A stretch of DNA of 64,000 bases from Sphingobacterium tabacisoli (lineage in GTDB: Bacteria > Bacteroidota > Bacteroidia > Sphingobacteriales > Sphingobacteriaceae). The notes under the pieces were generated by a model. The model saw only the letters and a program-made list of their open reading frames with translations, had not been told where the DNA came from and did not search any database. The translations under genes were made by a program, and so were the position numbers. Below are positions 27,422-36,346 of this stretch, piece after piece. The stretch is taken from positions 372,001-436,000 of the forward strand of contig NZ_JAEQMU010000002.1 of the NCBI RefSeq assembly GCF_017908035.1. The letters are read 5' to 3'. Every line of letters starts with the position of its first letter. The first letter of the stretch is position 1.

Positions 27422-28297
27422 ATGATGTATAAAAAACGCCTTTTGCCAATTACGATTTTACTAGGTGGAATTGTAATGAGTAGCTGTGTGAGTAATAAAA
27501 AATATGTAGCCTTAGAGACCCAACATAAAGATTTGGCTGAGCTGTACCAAAAAGGACAGATGGATCTTACAGAAAGCCGTGCAAAAATCAAAAGTTTGGA
27601 AGATCAGCTCGAATACGAGCGCAAGAATAATGCTTCATTGAAGGAGGCATATGCTAAGTTACAGTCTACTTTGGACAATAGTATAGCACAAAATTCCCAA
27701 GGGAATGTGAATATTTCCAAATTGGTTGATGAAATTAATGCATCTAATAAGTATATACAACACTTAGTGAATACGAAGAATAAAAGTGATTCACTTAATA
27801 TGGTGTTGACCAATAACCTGACCCGTTCTTTGAGTCGTGAAGAGCTTAAAGATGTAGATGTACAGGTATTGAAAGGTGTTGTTTACATCTCTTTATCTGA
27901 TAATATGCTTTACAAGTCTGGTAGTTATGAAGTATCTGATAAAGCGGGAGAAACCTTAAGTAAGATTGCGAAAATTATTCAGGATTATAGAGACTACGAT
28001 GTATTGATCGAAGGTAACACAGATACGGATCCTATTTCTAAACCAAATATCCGTAATAACTGGGATTTGAGTACATTACGTGCTTCCTCTGTGGTACAGG
28101 CGTTGCAGACGATGTATGGTGTGGATCCTAAGCGCTTGACAGCGGGTGGACGTGGTGAATATAATCCTATCGCTGATAATACATCTGCAAATGGTAAGGC
28201 TAGAAACAGACGTACGCAGATTATTATTACACCAAAATTAGATCAATTCATGGAGTTGATTGATAAGGCGCCTGATACGGAATCTACTTCGATGTAG
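27422..28297 (+). CDS. OmpA-family lipoprotein
   Basis: A 291-residue protein when started at MMYKKRLLP; a TTG start upstream at 27389 is rejected because it would bury the signal peptide. Lipobox MSSC with Cys22. Residues about 30-120 form a coiled coil (ALETQHKDLAELYQKGQ and on). The C-terminal OmpA domain (about 165-270) carries the peptidoglycan-binding pattern with NWDLSTLRASSVVQAL and NRRTQIII. It should tie the outer membrane to peptidoglycan. It stands alone, closed by a terminator. Confidence 0.88.
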   Translation: MMYKKRLLPITILLGGIVMSSCVSNKKYVALETQHKDLAELYQKGQMDLTESRAKIKSLEDQLEYERKNNASLKEAYAKLQSTLDNSIAQNSQGNVNISKLVDEINASNKYIQHLVNTKNKSDSLNMVLTNNLTRSLSREELKDVDVQVLKGVVYISLSDNMLYKSGSYEVSDKAGETLSKIAKIIQDYRDYDVLIEGNTDTDPISKPNIRNNWDLSTLRASSVVQALQTMYGVDPKRLTAGGRGEYNPIADNTSANGKARNRRTQIIITPKLDQFMELIDKAPDTESTSM

Positions 28298-28321
28298 TTT
28301 TCGTCTATAGTATAAATGGAG

Positions 28322-28351
28322 TCCCTGAGTTTTTAATTCAGGGATTTTTTT
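28322..28351 (+). terminator. Terminator of the OmpA-like lipoprotein gene
   Basis: Stem TCCCTGA/TCAGGGA with a 9-base loop and a run of seven T. Confidence 0.85.
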
Positions 28352-28405
28352 GTGTGATGATGATTGAGTTTTATAGATTGGCATGATTGTTTGGGATAAG
28401 CAGAT

Positions 28406-29170
28406 ATGTTAAAGAATAATTATGTCATAGCGCTTGTAGCTTTATCGGTTAGTTTTATTTTGGGGAGTTGTAGTTCAATATATATGCCTAATGTGCCTGC
28501 GACCCCCATGTTTAGGCATCAAGGGGAAGGATACCTTTCTGGACATATCAATCTGAGGGGTAATGCCTCAGGAACTGCGGCGGTATCACTGACGGATCAT
28601 GTTGCTCTATTGGCAAATGCCTCAACTGTAAACCATGGACGGGAATCCAATACCCATTTTAGACAATGGTTGGCAGAAGGTGCGGTTGGTTATTTTACAG
28701 AAATAGGTAAGTTCAAGAGGCAGGTTTTGGAAATCTATGGGGGCTATGGTTTAGGAAATTCTCGCGAATTAGATCAGCGCGCTTCTATACGCGACTATGA
28801 GGTTGTAGGGAGCCGTAAAATGGATTTTGATAAAATATTCCTGCAGGTGAATTATTCTTCTACTACGAAGGGGCGGTTAAACCTATTCGGAGGTAAGCGG
28901 GTCTTAAATTATGGGACTGCGATACGCGTGAGTCGGGTGGCTATGACTGATTTCTGGTTGGATGATGTCCAGGCAGATAAGGAAGAAAATCTTTTTATTG
29001 AACCTGTTTTCTTTACGCGAATGGAGTTGTTGAAAGGGCTTCAGTTGCAGTATACAACAGGATTTAATATTGGTGTAGTAAATAATTCGTATCTCAAGGC
29101 AGGAAATTCTATTTTTACACTGGGAGTTGCTTACAATTTTGGTAAGGCAACAGGTAAGAAGAAAAAATAA
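28406..29170 (+). CDS. Hypothetical lipoprotein, probable beta-strand-rich outer-membrane protein
   Basis: A 254-residue protein with a lipoprotein signal ending ILGSC (Cys22). The rest is a series of short amphipathic beta strands (EIYGGYGLGNS, IFLQVNYSSTT, RLNLFGGKRVLNYGTAIRVSR, FTLGVAYNFG) ending with a Phe-containing strand and a lysine tail, suggesting a small barrel or beta sandwich. I do not recognise a named family. A second lipoprotein gene follows 10 bp later; the two probably work together at the outer membrane. Confidence 0.65.
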   Translation: MLKNNYVIALVALSVSFILGSCSSIYMPNVPATPMFRHQGEGYLSGHINLRGNASGTAAVSLTDHVALLANASTVNHGRESNTHFRQWLAEGAVGYFTEIGKFKRQVLEIYGGYGLGNSRELDQRASIRDYEVVGSRKMDFDKIFLQVNYSSTTKGRLNLFGGKRVLNYGTAIRVSRVAMTDFWLDDVQADKEENLFIEPVFFTRMELLKGLQLQYTTGFNIGVVNNSYLKAGNSIFTLGVAYNFGKATGKKKK

Positions 29171-29180
29171 AACGAACAAA

Positions 29181-29795
29181 ATGAATAGATTAAAAGTTGC
29201 AGTATTACTGCTTTGTACTTGGTTTATGTCTAGCTGTGCTATCAATCAAAAAGCTCAGGTGGAGGCATTGAGTAAATTTAATTATGACGTAGAATCTGTA
29301 GATCAAATCCGATTAGCAGGTAGGGATATCGATTCTTACCAATCGGGTGGAAGTGCTTCATTGGCCAGTTTGCCAGGGATAGCAATGGCTTTATTGCGCC
29401 AGGATCTTCCTTTGGAAGCGAGAGTAAATTTGAAAATCACGAATCCTACATCGACAGTGACCAAGATCAACGAGTTTAAATATATTATTGAAATGGCAGG
29501 TAAGCCACTTTTTGAAGGTGCTGTTGCAGAGAACATCAACCTGTCCAATGGACAAAGTATGGTGGTGCCGTTGACTTTCTCCGCTAATATTTTTGGTGTG
29601 GCTAAAGAGCAGGGGTTTGACAAAGTTCTCAACGATATCTTTACCAGAAAGAGTAATGGATTCTTTGCTTTGAAAATAAAGCCTTCTGTAAAGATTGGCG
29701 GTAAGAATTTCTTTTACCCAGGATATATCACAGTCGATAAAGATTTTGGGAAAAGTGTCTCTAAAGCCGTTGAAAAAGGATTAGGGCAATTGTAA
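29181..29795 (+). CDS. Lipoprotein with LEA14-like (water-stress) domain
   Basis: A 204-residue protein when started at MNRLKVAVLLL; an upstream start at 29127 would overlap the previous gene by 44 bases and hide the signal. Lipobox FMSSC gives Cys19. Residues about 80-150 (RVNLKITNPTSTVTKINEFKY, GQSMVVPLTFSANIF) look like a LEA type 2/WHy-type beta sandwich, a domain found in desiccation and envelope proteins. Family assignment is by pattern only. Same unit as the preceding lipoprotein. Confidence 0.65.
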   Translation: MNRLKVAVLLLCTWFMSSCAINQKAQVEALSKFNYDVESVDQIRLAGRDIDSYQSGGSASLASLPGIAMALLRQDLPLEARVNLKITNPTSTVTKINEFKYIIEMAGKPLFEGAVAENINLSNGQSMVVPLTFSANIFGVAKEQGFDKVLNDIFTRKSNGFFALKIKPSVKIGGKNFFYPGYITVDKDFGKSVSKAVEKGLGQL

Positions 29796-29820
29796 AACCT
29801 AATAGACATTAGGCTATACA

Positions 29821-30954
29821 TTACCGATTGAATGTATAGCCTAGTGTTGATTCTATAAAATCTGCCTTTCCCATATGTGCTTTTATGGATATTCCGGCAT
29901 TGATGTTCTTGTAGACATAATAGCGGAATCCTGCTCTTAAAAATACCCTTCTTATTTCTCCGTTAAAGTATTGATTATGGATGTAGTATCCAACGTTGCC
30001 ATTAAGTACAAGGTCTTTATTGAGCACGTGTACCAGGTAGAATGCTGGTCCCCCGGATAACTTAGCGCTTAGCTTTCCTGTTTTATCTTCAGCTATTTCT
30101 TCGTCATTACCCGAATCGGAGTAGAAGAGATCCATACCGCCTCCTATTCGCCACTTATGGCTGACATGTCGACTGGCATAGAGACTGAATGTGGATTTAA
30201 AGTAACGACGTTCTTTGTCGCGCGCTACTTGTTTCAGTCCTGCCCCTACATTTATATGATAAAGGATTTTCTTGGGATAGGGTTCTAGTGATGTGGTATC
30301 TTTTTTATATGTTCTCCCGTCTGGTTGGTAGGTAATGGATGCTGTTAGAGGGAAAAGATTTACACCTTTGTTTGGTAATTTGAGTGCTCCGTTAGAAAAG
30401 TGGTGAAAGGCCAAGCCTACACCTGCCTTAAATTTTGATGATAGTTTATACTGACTACGGATGCCGAAGTCGATGTAAACATTGTTTTTGGTAGCAATAG
30501 CTAGGTTAAGGGGGTTGGTATCCTCATCATAAGGTTTGAAATTACCAGATAGACCTAATCCTATACGGTAGTCGAAGGACCATTTTTCATTGTCGATGTT
30601 GCCAAATGGGGTCTGGACAAAACCGTATAATGCGTAAGGACTTCCGACAATGTCGTTGTTGAATGTGCTGGTGTAGAATCCAATCCCATAGATGGGGTTG
30701 TTGTATAGTTTGAAATATTGGTCGCTTTTGGAATTTATCTTCCATCCTACCTTGAGGTTGAACCCGTTGTAATAAGCGTCTTTAAAGGTCGTGTTCTTTA
30801 ATTCACCTGTTGCTAAAATGCCACCATTCTCTATTTCTGCTTCTAATATTAGGGAGTTCTTAATATTGGAATTTGTCAACGTATCCGTTGAGGCGTATGT
30901 AAAAGCTAGCTGTAAGGACAGTCCTAAGAGTAAGAAGAGGAATTTAGTTTTCAA
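29821..30954 (-). CDS. Acyloxyacyl hydrolase, PagL-like lipid A deacylase
   Basis: A 377-residue protein with a signal peptide (MKTKFLFLLLGLSLQLAFTYAS) and a beta-barrel body. The segment FHHFSNGALKLPNKGVNL carries the His-x-Ser-Asn active-site pattern of the PagL family, which removes an acyl chain from lipid A in the outer membrane. It is longer than proteobacterial PagL, as is usual in Bacteroidota homologues. Activity is inferred. It is convergent with the LEA14-like lipoprotein gene and divergent from the AEC transporter gene. Confidence 0.72.
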   Translation of the reverse strand: MKTKFLFLLLGLSLQLAFTYASTDTLTNSNIKNSLILEAEIENGGILATGELKNTTFKDAYYNGFNLKVGWKINSKSDQYFKLYNNPIYGIGFYTSTFNNDIVGSPYALYGFVQTPFGNIDNEKWSFDYRIGLGLSGNFKPYDEDTNPLNLAIATKNNVYIDFGIRSQYKLSSKFKAGVGLAFHHFSNGALKLPNKGVNLFPLTASITYQPDGRTYKKDTTSLEPYPKKILYHINVGAGLKQVARDKERRYFKSTFSLYASRHVSHKWRIGGGMDLFYSDSGNDEEIAEDKTGKLSAKLSGGPAFYLVHVLNKDLVLNGNVGYYIHNQYFNGEIRRVFLRAGFRYYVYKNINAGISIKAHMGKADFIESTLGYTFNR

Positions 30955-31025
30955 GATAATGGATAATTAGATATCAAGTTATAAATTTGGGCAAATTTAT
31001 TAAATTATAACTAATCCTGAGCTTG

Positions 31026-31940
31026 ATGGTTAACTTTTTCATTATCATTGCTTGTCTACTGATCGGATATTTGTTTCGCTTTTTCAGATTAGCGGGCAAG
31101 GACAGCTATAAAATAGTTAACAACTGGGTTATTTATGTGGGGCTGCCATCGATCGCTCTTTTGTACATTCCTAAGATTGACTGGACGCTGGCTTATCTTT
31201 TTACAGGCTTGTTGCCTTTTTTTGTGTTCGGACTTTCCTATGTGTTTTTTCGGTTGATTCAACCTATGCTAGGTTTTTCTTCTAGAACGCTGACTACATT
31301 GATTATTGTTTCTGGCCTGAGTAATACTTCGTTTGTAGGGTTTCCGCTTATCATTAGTTTTTTTGGTGCTGAGCAGTTGAAAGTTGGAGTTGTAAGCGAT
31401 CAGGCGACTTTTTTTGCTCTTTCTTCTTTCGGCGTTCTGTTGGCGGCTGGTTCTAAGCGGAATGGACTCCGTGCAAGGCAGAAACTTGGACTTGTGGGCC
31501 GTCGTATACTTACTTTTCCTCCATTTATTGCGGTAGTCTTGGCATTATGTTTTCAAGATTTTCTCCGAATAGCTTACTTCGACGATTTTTTTTCTAGCCT
31601 TGCTGCTACCGTGAGTCCCTTGGCTTTATTTTCTATCGGTTTGCAGCTGCACTTTCATCATATTAAAAAAGAGATGAAGGTCATCAGTGCTTCGTTGTTT
31701 TATAAGTTGTTGTTAGCTCCTGTTGGCGCATTACTATTTGCTGTTTTTTTTGATTGGAAGGGAGTTTTCTTTCAGGTGTCAGTTTTTGAGATGGCGATGC
31801 CAAGCTTGGTCGCCTCTAGTATGGTTATTCAGAATTTTGGTCTTAATGCTAAGTTAGCAAATACCATTATTGGCCTGAGCATATTGTTGGGCTTAGCACT
31901 AGCTTTTTTATGGCATAGTGTAATTATTACACTTCTGTAA
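31026..31940 (+). CDS. AEC family transporter (auxin efflux carrier-like)
   Basis: A 304-residue inner-membrane protein with about ten hydrophobic segments in two five-helix halves, beginning MVNFFIIIACLLIGYLFRF. Landmarks are SGLSNTSFVGFPLI in the first half and EMAMPSLVASSMVIQNFGL in the second, typical of the AEC/BART fold. Substrates in bacteria include dicarboxylates and other organic acids; none can be assigned. A TTG three bases upstream is less likely than the ATG at 31026. Confidence 0.85.
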   Translation: MVNFFIIIACLLIGYLFRFFRLAGKDSYKIVNNWVIYVGLPSIALLYIPKIDWTLAYLFTGLLPFFVFGLSYVFFRLIQPMLGFSSRTLTTLIIVSGLSNTSFVGFPLIISFFGAEQLKVGVVSDQATFFALSSFGVLLAAGSKRNGLRARQKLGLVGRRILTFPPFIAVVLALCFQDFLRIAYFDDFFSSLAATVSPLALFSIGLQLHFHHIKKEMKVISASLFYKLLLAPVGALLFAVFFDWKGVFFQVSVFEMAMPSLVASSMVIQNFGLNAKLANTIIGLSILLGLALAFLWHSVIITLL

Positions 31941-32037
31941 CATAAATGTTATATACAATTGGGTCTATAATTTGATTTTACTTTTACCTTTATTAAAACA
32001 TAAAAGGCAATTAGCTTATAAACCCGTTGTGAGATAC

Positions 32038-33003
32038 ATGAAGAGACTTTTTTTTGCGTTATTGATATTGAGCGTCAGTTCTATAAAAGCTCAGGATAAA
32101 CCATTTAAAAAATACATTCAAGAAATTCAAGGTACTTCTTTGTCCTTTTCTATGGAAGCTATTCCTGGAGGAAAGTTCAGTATGGGAAGTAGCTCTGGTG
32201 AAGCGGATGAATCTCCGGTGCATGAAGTGAAATTAGCGCCGTACTGGATGAGTACGTTTGAGGTGACTTGGGATCTTTATGAACCTTTTTTGTACAAAGA
32301 TTTTGAGCTTTCAAAGCAGAAAGAAGGTGCGGTTCCTGCGTTAGTTGATGCGGTTACGAGACCGACTAAGCCTTATTTAGATATGACGTTTGGAATGGGT
32401 AAAGAGGGACATCCTGCTTTAGCTATGACCCATTATAATGCGATTCAGTTTTGTAAGTGGTTATATGTCCGGACGGGCGTGTTTTATCGTCTACCTACCG
32501 AGGCCGAGTGGGAGTTTGCTTGCCGTGCTGGCTCAAATGATGCTTACTTCTTTGGAAATCAATCGGATTTATTAGGAGACTACGCTTGGTATGGCGCTAA
32601 TAGTGATAAGCGGACCCATAAGGTAGGGGGAAAAAAGCCAAATGCATATGGCCTGTACGATATGCTTGGCAATGTGTCTGAATGGACCTATGATCAATAT
32701 GTGCCTGATTTTTACAGTCAATTTAAAGGTAAAGTCGCGGAAAACCCTGTGGCTGAGCCAACTGAATTATATGCTCATGTCGTGCGTGGTGGTGCTTTTG
32801 ATAGTGATGCAAAAGCTTTACGTTCATCGGCGAGATCGGCATCCGATCCTGTTTGGAAACAGTTGGATCCTCAGATGCCTAAATCGAACTGGTGGTTTCC
32901 GGAAGCCCCTTTCGTAGGTATGCGATTGGTGAGACCTGTAAAAACACCTTCGCATGAAGAGGCCATGGCGTATTATGATAAAGCACCGATAGAAGATTTT
33001 TAA
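32038..33003 (+). CDS. SUMF1-fold (formylglycine-generating enzyme-like) secreted protein
   Basis: A 321-residue protein with a signal peptide (MKRLFFALLILSVSSIKAQ). The FGE-sulfatase fold is clear: IPGGKFSMGSSSGEADESPVHEV, YWMSTFEVTWDLYEPF, RLPTEAEWEFACRAG and GLYDMLGNVSEWTYDQY. The C-terminal block VVRGGAFDSDAKALRSSAR lacks the two cysteines that real formylglycine-generating enzymes use there, so it is probably a binding or structural member and not a sulfatase activator. First gene of an eight-gene co-directional cluster ending at 41410. Confidence 0.82.
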   Translation: MKRLFFALLILSVSSIKAQDKPFKKYIQEIQGTSLSFSMEAIPGGKFSMGSSSGEADESPVHEVKLAPYWMSTFEVTWDLYEPFLYKDFELSKQKEGAVPALVDAVTRPTKPYLDMTFGMGKEGHPALAMTHYNAIQFCKWLYVRTGVFYRLPTEAEWEFACRAGSNDAYFFGNQSDLLGDYAWYGANSDKRTHKVGGKKPNAYGLYDMLGNVSEWTYDQYVPDFYSQFKGKVAENPVAEPTELYAHVVRGGAFDSDAKALRSSARSASDPVWKQLDPQMPKSNWWFPEAPFVGMRLVRPVKTPSHEEAMAYYDKAPIEDF

Positions 33004-33029
33004 ACCATATACCAATTATATTATAAGTT

Positions 33030-34343
33030 ATGAGCAGTTTTAATAGGAGAGATTTCTTAAAATCAACTTCGATTATGGCAGGAAGTACAATCATCGCAAG
33101 TTCCCCCTTGTCATCCGTTTTTGCCGCAGGCACAGACGTCATCCGTGTTGCCGTTATTGGCTGTGGAGGACGTGGTACAGGGGCAGCTGTAGACGCACTA
33201 GAGTCGGGACAGCAGATTAAAATAGTAGCGATGGCTGATGCGTTTAAGGACAACCTAGATTCAGCGTATACTAATCTTCAAAAGAAGTATGCCGATAAGA
33301 TGGATGTTCCAGATAGTCGCAAATACGTTGGATTTGATGCTTATAAAGCAGCTATCAAGGATGCAGATGTTGTGATTCTGACTACTCCTCCAGGATTTCG
33401 CCCGATACATTTTGAGGAAGCAATTAAAGCCGGAAAGCATGTTTTTATGGAAAAACCTGTTGCCGTAGATATTCCTGGTATCCGTAAGGTTCTTGAAGTA
33501 GCTGCTGAAGCTAAGCGTAAGAAGTTGAATGTCGTAGTAGGGCTTCAGCGTCGTTATCAGACGAATTATCGGGAAGCTATAAAGCGTATTCAGGATGGTG
33601 CTATCGGTGATGTCGTGGCTGGTCAGGTCTATTGGAATAGTGGCGGTGTATGGGTGAGGCCTCGTAAACCAGAGCAGACAGAGATGGAGTATCAGATGCG
33701 CAATTGGTATTATTTTAATTGGCTCTGTGGTGATCATATCGTCGAACAGCATGTGCATAATATTGATGTTGCCAACTGGGTGAAAGGAAAATATCCTATT
33801 TCTATTGAAGGTACCGGATCACGCGCTCACCGTACGGGTAAGGATTATGGCGAAATCTATGATAATTTTGCGATAGAAATGACTTATGATGATGGTTCTG
33901 TAGTCTACAGTCAGTGCCGTCATTTTGAGGGTACGCATAATAGGGTGGAAGAAGCTTTTCAGGCCACAAAAGGTAGAGTCTATCTGTCTGCCGGTAATCA
34001 GGCTGTGTTATGGGATGCAAATGGTAAGGAGATTTATCGTCATGATGCAAAAGGTAATCCAAATCCTTATCGCCAAGAGCATGTCGAATTGTTTGCTGCA
34101 ATCGCGAAAGGAGAGTACAAATTTGATAATGCAGAGTATGGAGCTTATAGTACATTGACTGGTATTATAGGTCGTTTGGCATGTTATACTGGTACAGTAG
34201 TGACTTGGGAGAAAGCGATTCAATCGAATGTTTCGATTATGCCTGAACATTACGCTTGGGATGCATTGCCACGTCCTTTGCCGGATGCTAACGGGTTATA
34301 TCCTGTGGCGGTACCTGGTATTAACACGGCCTTATATATCTAA
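33030..34343 (+). CDS. Tat-exported Gfo/Idh/MocA oxidoreductase (first copy)
   Basis: A 437-residue protein with a twin-arginine signal (SSFNRRDFLKSTSIMAG). The Rossmann domain starts IRVAVIGCGGRGTG near residue 39; the family motif EKPVAVD is near residue 147 and the C-terminal substrate domain follows. Family members oxidise, reduce or isomerise sugars with tightly bound NAD(P); Tat export lets the protein leave the cell folded with its cofactor. In this operon it probably acts on a keto-sugar or glycoside in the periplasm. The 26-bp gap upstream and 9-bp gap downstream support one operon. Confidence 0.88.
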   Translation: MSSFNRRDFLKSTSIMAGSTIIASSPLSSVFAAGTDVIRVAVIGCGGRGTGAAVDALESGQQIKIVAMADAFKDNLDSAYTNLQKKYADKMDVPDSRKYVGFDAYKAAIKDADVVILTTPPGFRPIHFEEAIKAGKHVFMEKPVAVDIPGIRKVLEVAAEAKRKKLNVVVGLQRRYQTNYREAIKRIQDGAIGDVVAGQVYWNSGGVWVRPRKPEQTEMEYQMRNWYYFNWLCGDHIVEQHVHNIDVANWVKGKYPISIEGTGSRAHRTGKDYGEIYDNFAIEMTYDDGSVVYSQCRHFEGTHNRVEEAFQATKGRVYLSAGNQAVLWDANGKEIYRHDAKGNPNPYRQEHVELFAAIAKGEYKFDNAEYGAYSTLTGIIGRLACYTGTVVTWEKAIQSNVSIMPEHYAWDALPRPLPDANGLYPVAVPGINTALYI

Positions 34344-34352
34344 TTATTGAAT

Positions 34353-35384
34353 ATGTTTGCTCGTGCTATTCAGCGGATGCTTTTTGGTTCCCCCACCTCT
34401 GTAGGGATGTTTCGATGTGGCTTTCTTTTCTGTTTTTTTCTGTTGACTGGTTTTCTTTATGGGCAAGAGTCTCATGTACTATCAGGGAGAGCACAGGGCA
34501 CTACTTATCAAATTAAGTATTATGGCGAGGAACGGGTTTCGAAGCAAGAAATCGATAGTGTCTTAAAAGTAATAGACCAGTCGATGTCGCTTTACGATGC
34601 AAATTCTATTATTTGCCAATTTAATGATCCTAATGTGTCCGAGGTAACTATGGATGATCATATGGCGAAAGTTGTTCAAGCGAGTTGGAAGACCTATCAG
34701 GATACTCGTGGTTATTTCGATATTACGGTGTATCCGCTTGTTAAGATATGGGGATTTGGAGCGGATGGTGCGAAGAATGTTCCGAGCCAAGAGGTAATAG
34801 ATAGTGTACGGCAGATTATCGGGATGAAGAAATTGGAAGTGAAGGGCAATAGGTTAGCCAAACGTGTGCGGAATGTTTCTATCGATTTAAATGGGATTGC
34901 GCAGGGATATTCTGTCGATGTATTGGCCAGTCATTTAACAAGTAGGGGAGTTAAAGATTTTTTGGTGGAGTTGGGAGGAGAGATCCGCTCATTTGGATCT
35001 AAGCCTGATGGACCTTTTGTGGTGGAGTTGTATAGACCAACACATATTGCTAAAGGAGAAATGCTGCGAGTGAAGTTGAACGATAACGCTATTACCAGTT
35101 CGGGAGTTTACGAACAGCAACGCAAAGTGAATGGGAAGATGATATCCCATCATATGAACCCATTGACGGGACAACCTTTGCAGAGCACTATCGTGAGTGC
35201 TACCGTAATTGCAAAGACAGCGATGGAAGCAGATGCGCTAGATAATTATTTTATGAGTTTAACTCCGAAGGAAGCTATTCGGTTTGCTAATAAGCGCCAG
35301 GACGTGGAGGTGTATATCGTTTGTTTTGAGGATAATACTTTCAAAGAGTTGCAAAGCTCAGGATTTAATAACTATATTTATTAA
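34353..35384 (+). CDS. apbE: FAD:protein FMN transferase ApbE
   Basis: A 343-residue protein with a hydrophobic export signal (FLFCFFLLTGFLYGQ), so it acts in the periplasm, where it attaches FMN through a phosphodiester bond to Thr or Ser of a client protein. Family motifs are present: TTYQIKYY, IDLNGIAQGYSVD, ELGGEIRSFG, ITSSGVYEQQ and HHMNPLTGQP. The true start may be this ATG or the one at 34407 closer to the signal. No protein in this operon shows an obvious FMN-attachment motif, so its client is unknown. Confidence 0.9.
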   Translation: MFARAIQRMLFGSPTSVGMFRCGFLFCFFLLTGFLYGQESHVLSGRAQGTTYQIKYYGEERVSKQEIDSVLKVIDQSMSLYDANSIICQFNDPNVSEVTMDDHMAKVVQASWKTYQDTRGYFDITVYPLVKIWGFGADGAKNVPSQEVIDSVRQIIGMKKLEVKGNRLAKRVRNVSIDLNGIAQGYSVDVLASHLTSRGVKDFLVELGGEIRSFGSKPDGPFVVELYRPTHIAKGEMLRVKLNDNAITSSGVYEQQRKVNGKMISHHMNPLTGQPLQSTIVSATVIAKTAMEADALDNYFMSLTPKEAIRFANKRQDVEVYIVCFEDNTFKELQSSGFNNYIY

Positions 35385-35415
35385 GTAATCAACGCATAAA
35401 CCTTTTAATAAAATA

Positions 35416-36333
35416 ATGAAGAGATCTGATTTTATAAAAAACTCAGGACTGCTATTCGGCAGTAGCTTACTGGCTCCAGCTGTGTCTCAGGCTGCTGTAA
35501 AGGAAAAGGATACGAAGTTGGGAGACCCTTTCCGACTTGACTATGGCCCGCACCAGGGTATGTTTAGCGCTAGTGCCGGTAAGAATTTTCTGGATGAGAT
35601 AAAATACATACATGATTTAGGTTTTCGGAGTATTGAGGATAACGGTATGCCTGGGCGAACAGTCGACGAACAAAAGAAAATCGGGGAGCTATTGGCCAAG
35701 CTAGGGATGCGTATGGGGGTGTTTGTAGTGCCTAAAGGAGGTAATGGTGCCAATACACTTGCTGCTGGTAAACAGGAGCATATCGATATTTTTCTTAAAG
35801 GTTGCCGGGATTCTATTGAAGTTGCAAAGCGGGTGAACGCAAAATGGATTACAGTAGTTCCTGGAGATTATGACCGGCGTCTTCCAATCGGTGTGCAGAC
35901 TGCCAATGTAATTGAGGGGTTGAAGCGTGGCGCTGAATTGCTGGAACCTCACGGTATTACCATGGTTTTGGAACCGTTAAGTGATACACCTGATCTGTTC
36001 CTGCGATTTACAGACCAAGCTTATGAAATATGTAAAGCGGTAGATAGTCCATCGTGTAAGATTTTGTACGATGCTTACCATCAGCAGAAGAATGAAGGTA
36101 ATCTGATCAATTTTATGAATCAATGTTGGAGTGAGATTGCTTATGTCCAAGTCGGTGATAATCCTGGACGTAAAGAACCAACAACGGGAGAGATCAATTA
36201 TAAAAACGTATTTAAATGGCTTCATAACAAAGGCTACAAAGGTATAGTGGGAATGGAGCATGGCATGTCCAAAGATGGAAAAGAAGGGGAAGCCGCTTTG
36301 GTCAAAGCATATAGAGAAGTCGATAATTTCTAA
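35416..36333 (+). CDS. Exported sugar phosphate isomerase/epimerase-like TIM-barrel protein
   Basis: A 305-residue protein with an N-terminal export signal resembling a Tat motif with Lys-Arg (MKRSDFIKNSGLLFGSSLL). The body is an AP-endonuclease-2-type TIM barrel of the hydroxypyruvate isomerase group: GFRSIEDNGMPG, ITMVLEPLSD with the metal-binding Glu, ILYDAYHQQKNEGN, and GIVGMEHGMS. Related proteins isomerise or cleave 3-keto-glycosides. Same operon as the oxidoreductases on both sides. Exact substrate unknown. Confidence 0.82.
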   Translation: MKRSDFIKNSGLLFGSSLLAPAVSQAAVKEKDTKLGDPFRLDYGPHQGMFSASAGKNFLDEIKYIHDLGFRSIEDNGMPGRTVDEQKKIGELLAKLGMRMGVFVVPKGGNGANTLAAGKQEHIDIFLKGCRDSIEVAKRVNAKWITVVPGDYDRRLPIGVQTANVIEGLKRGAELLEPHGITMVLEPLSDTPDLFLRFTDQAYEICKAVDSPSCKILYDAYHQQKNEGNLINFMNQCWSEIAYVQVGDNPGRKEPTTGEINYKNVFKWLHNKGYKGIVGMEHGMSKDGKEGEAALVKAYREVDNF

Positions 36334-36346
36334 TCAATTTAAACTT

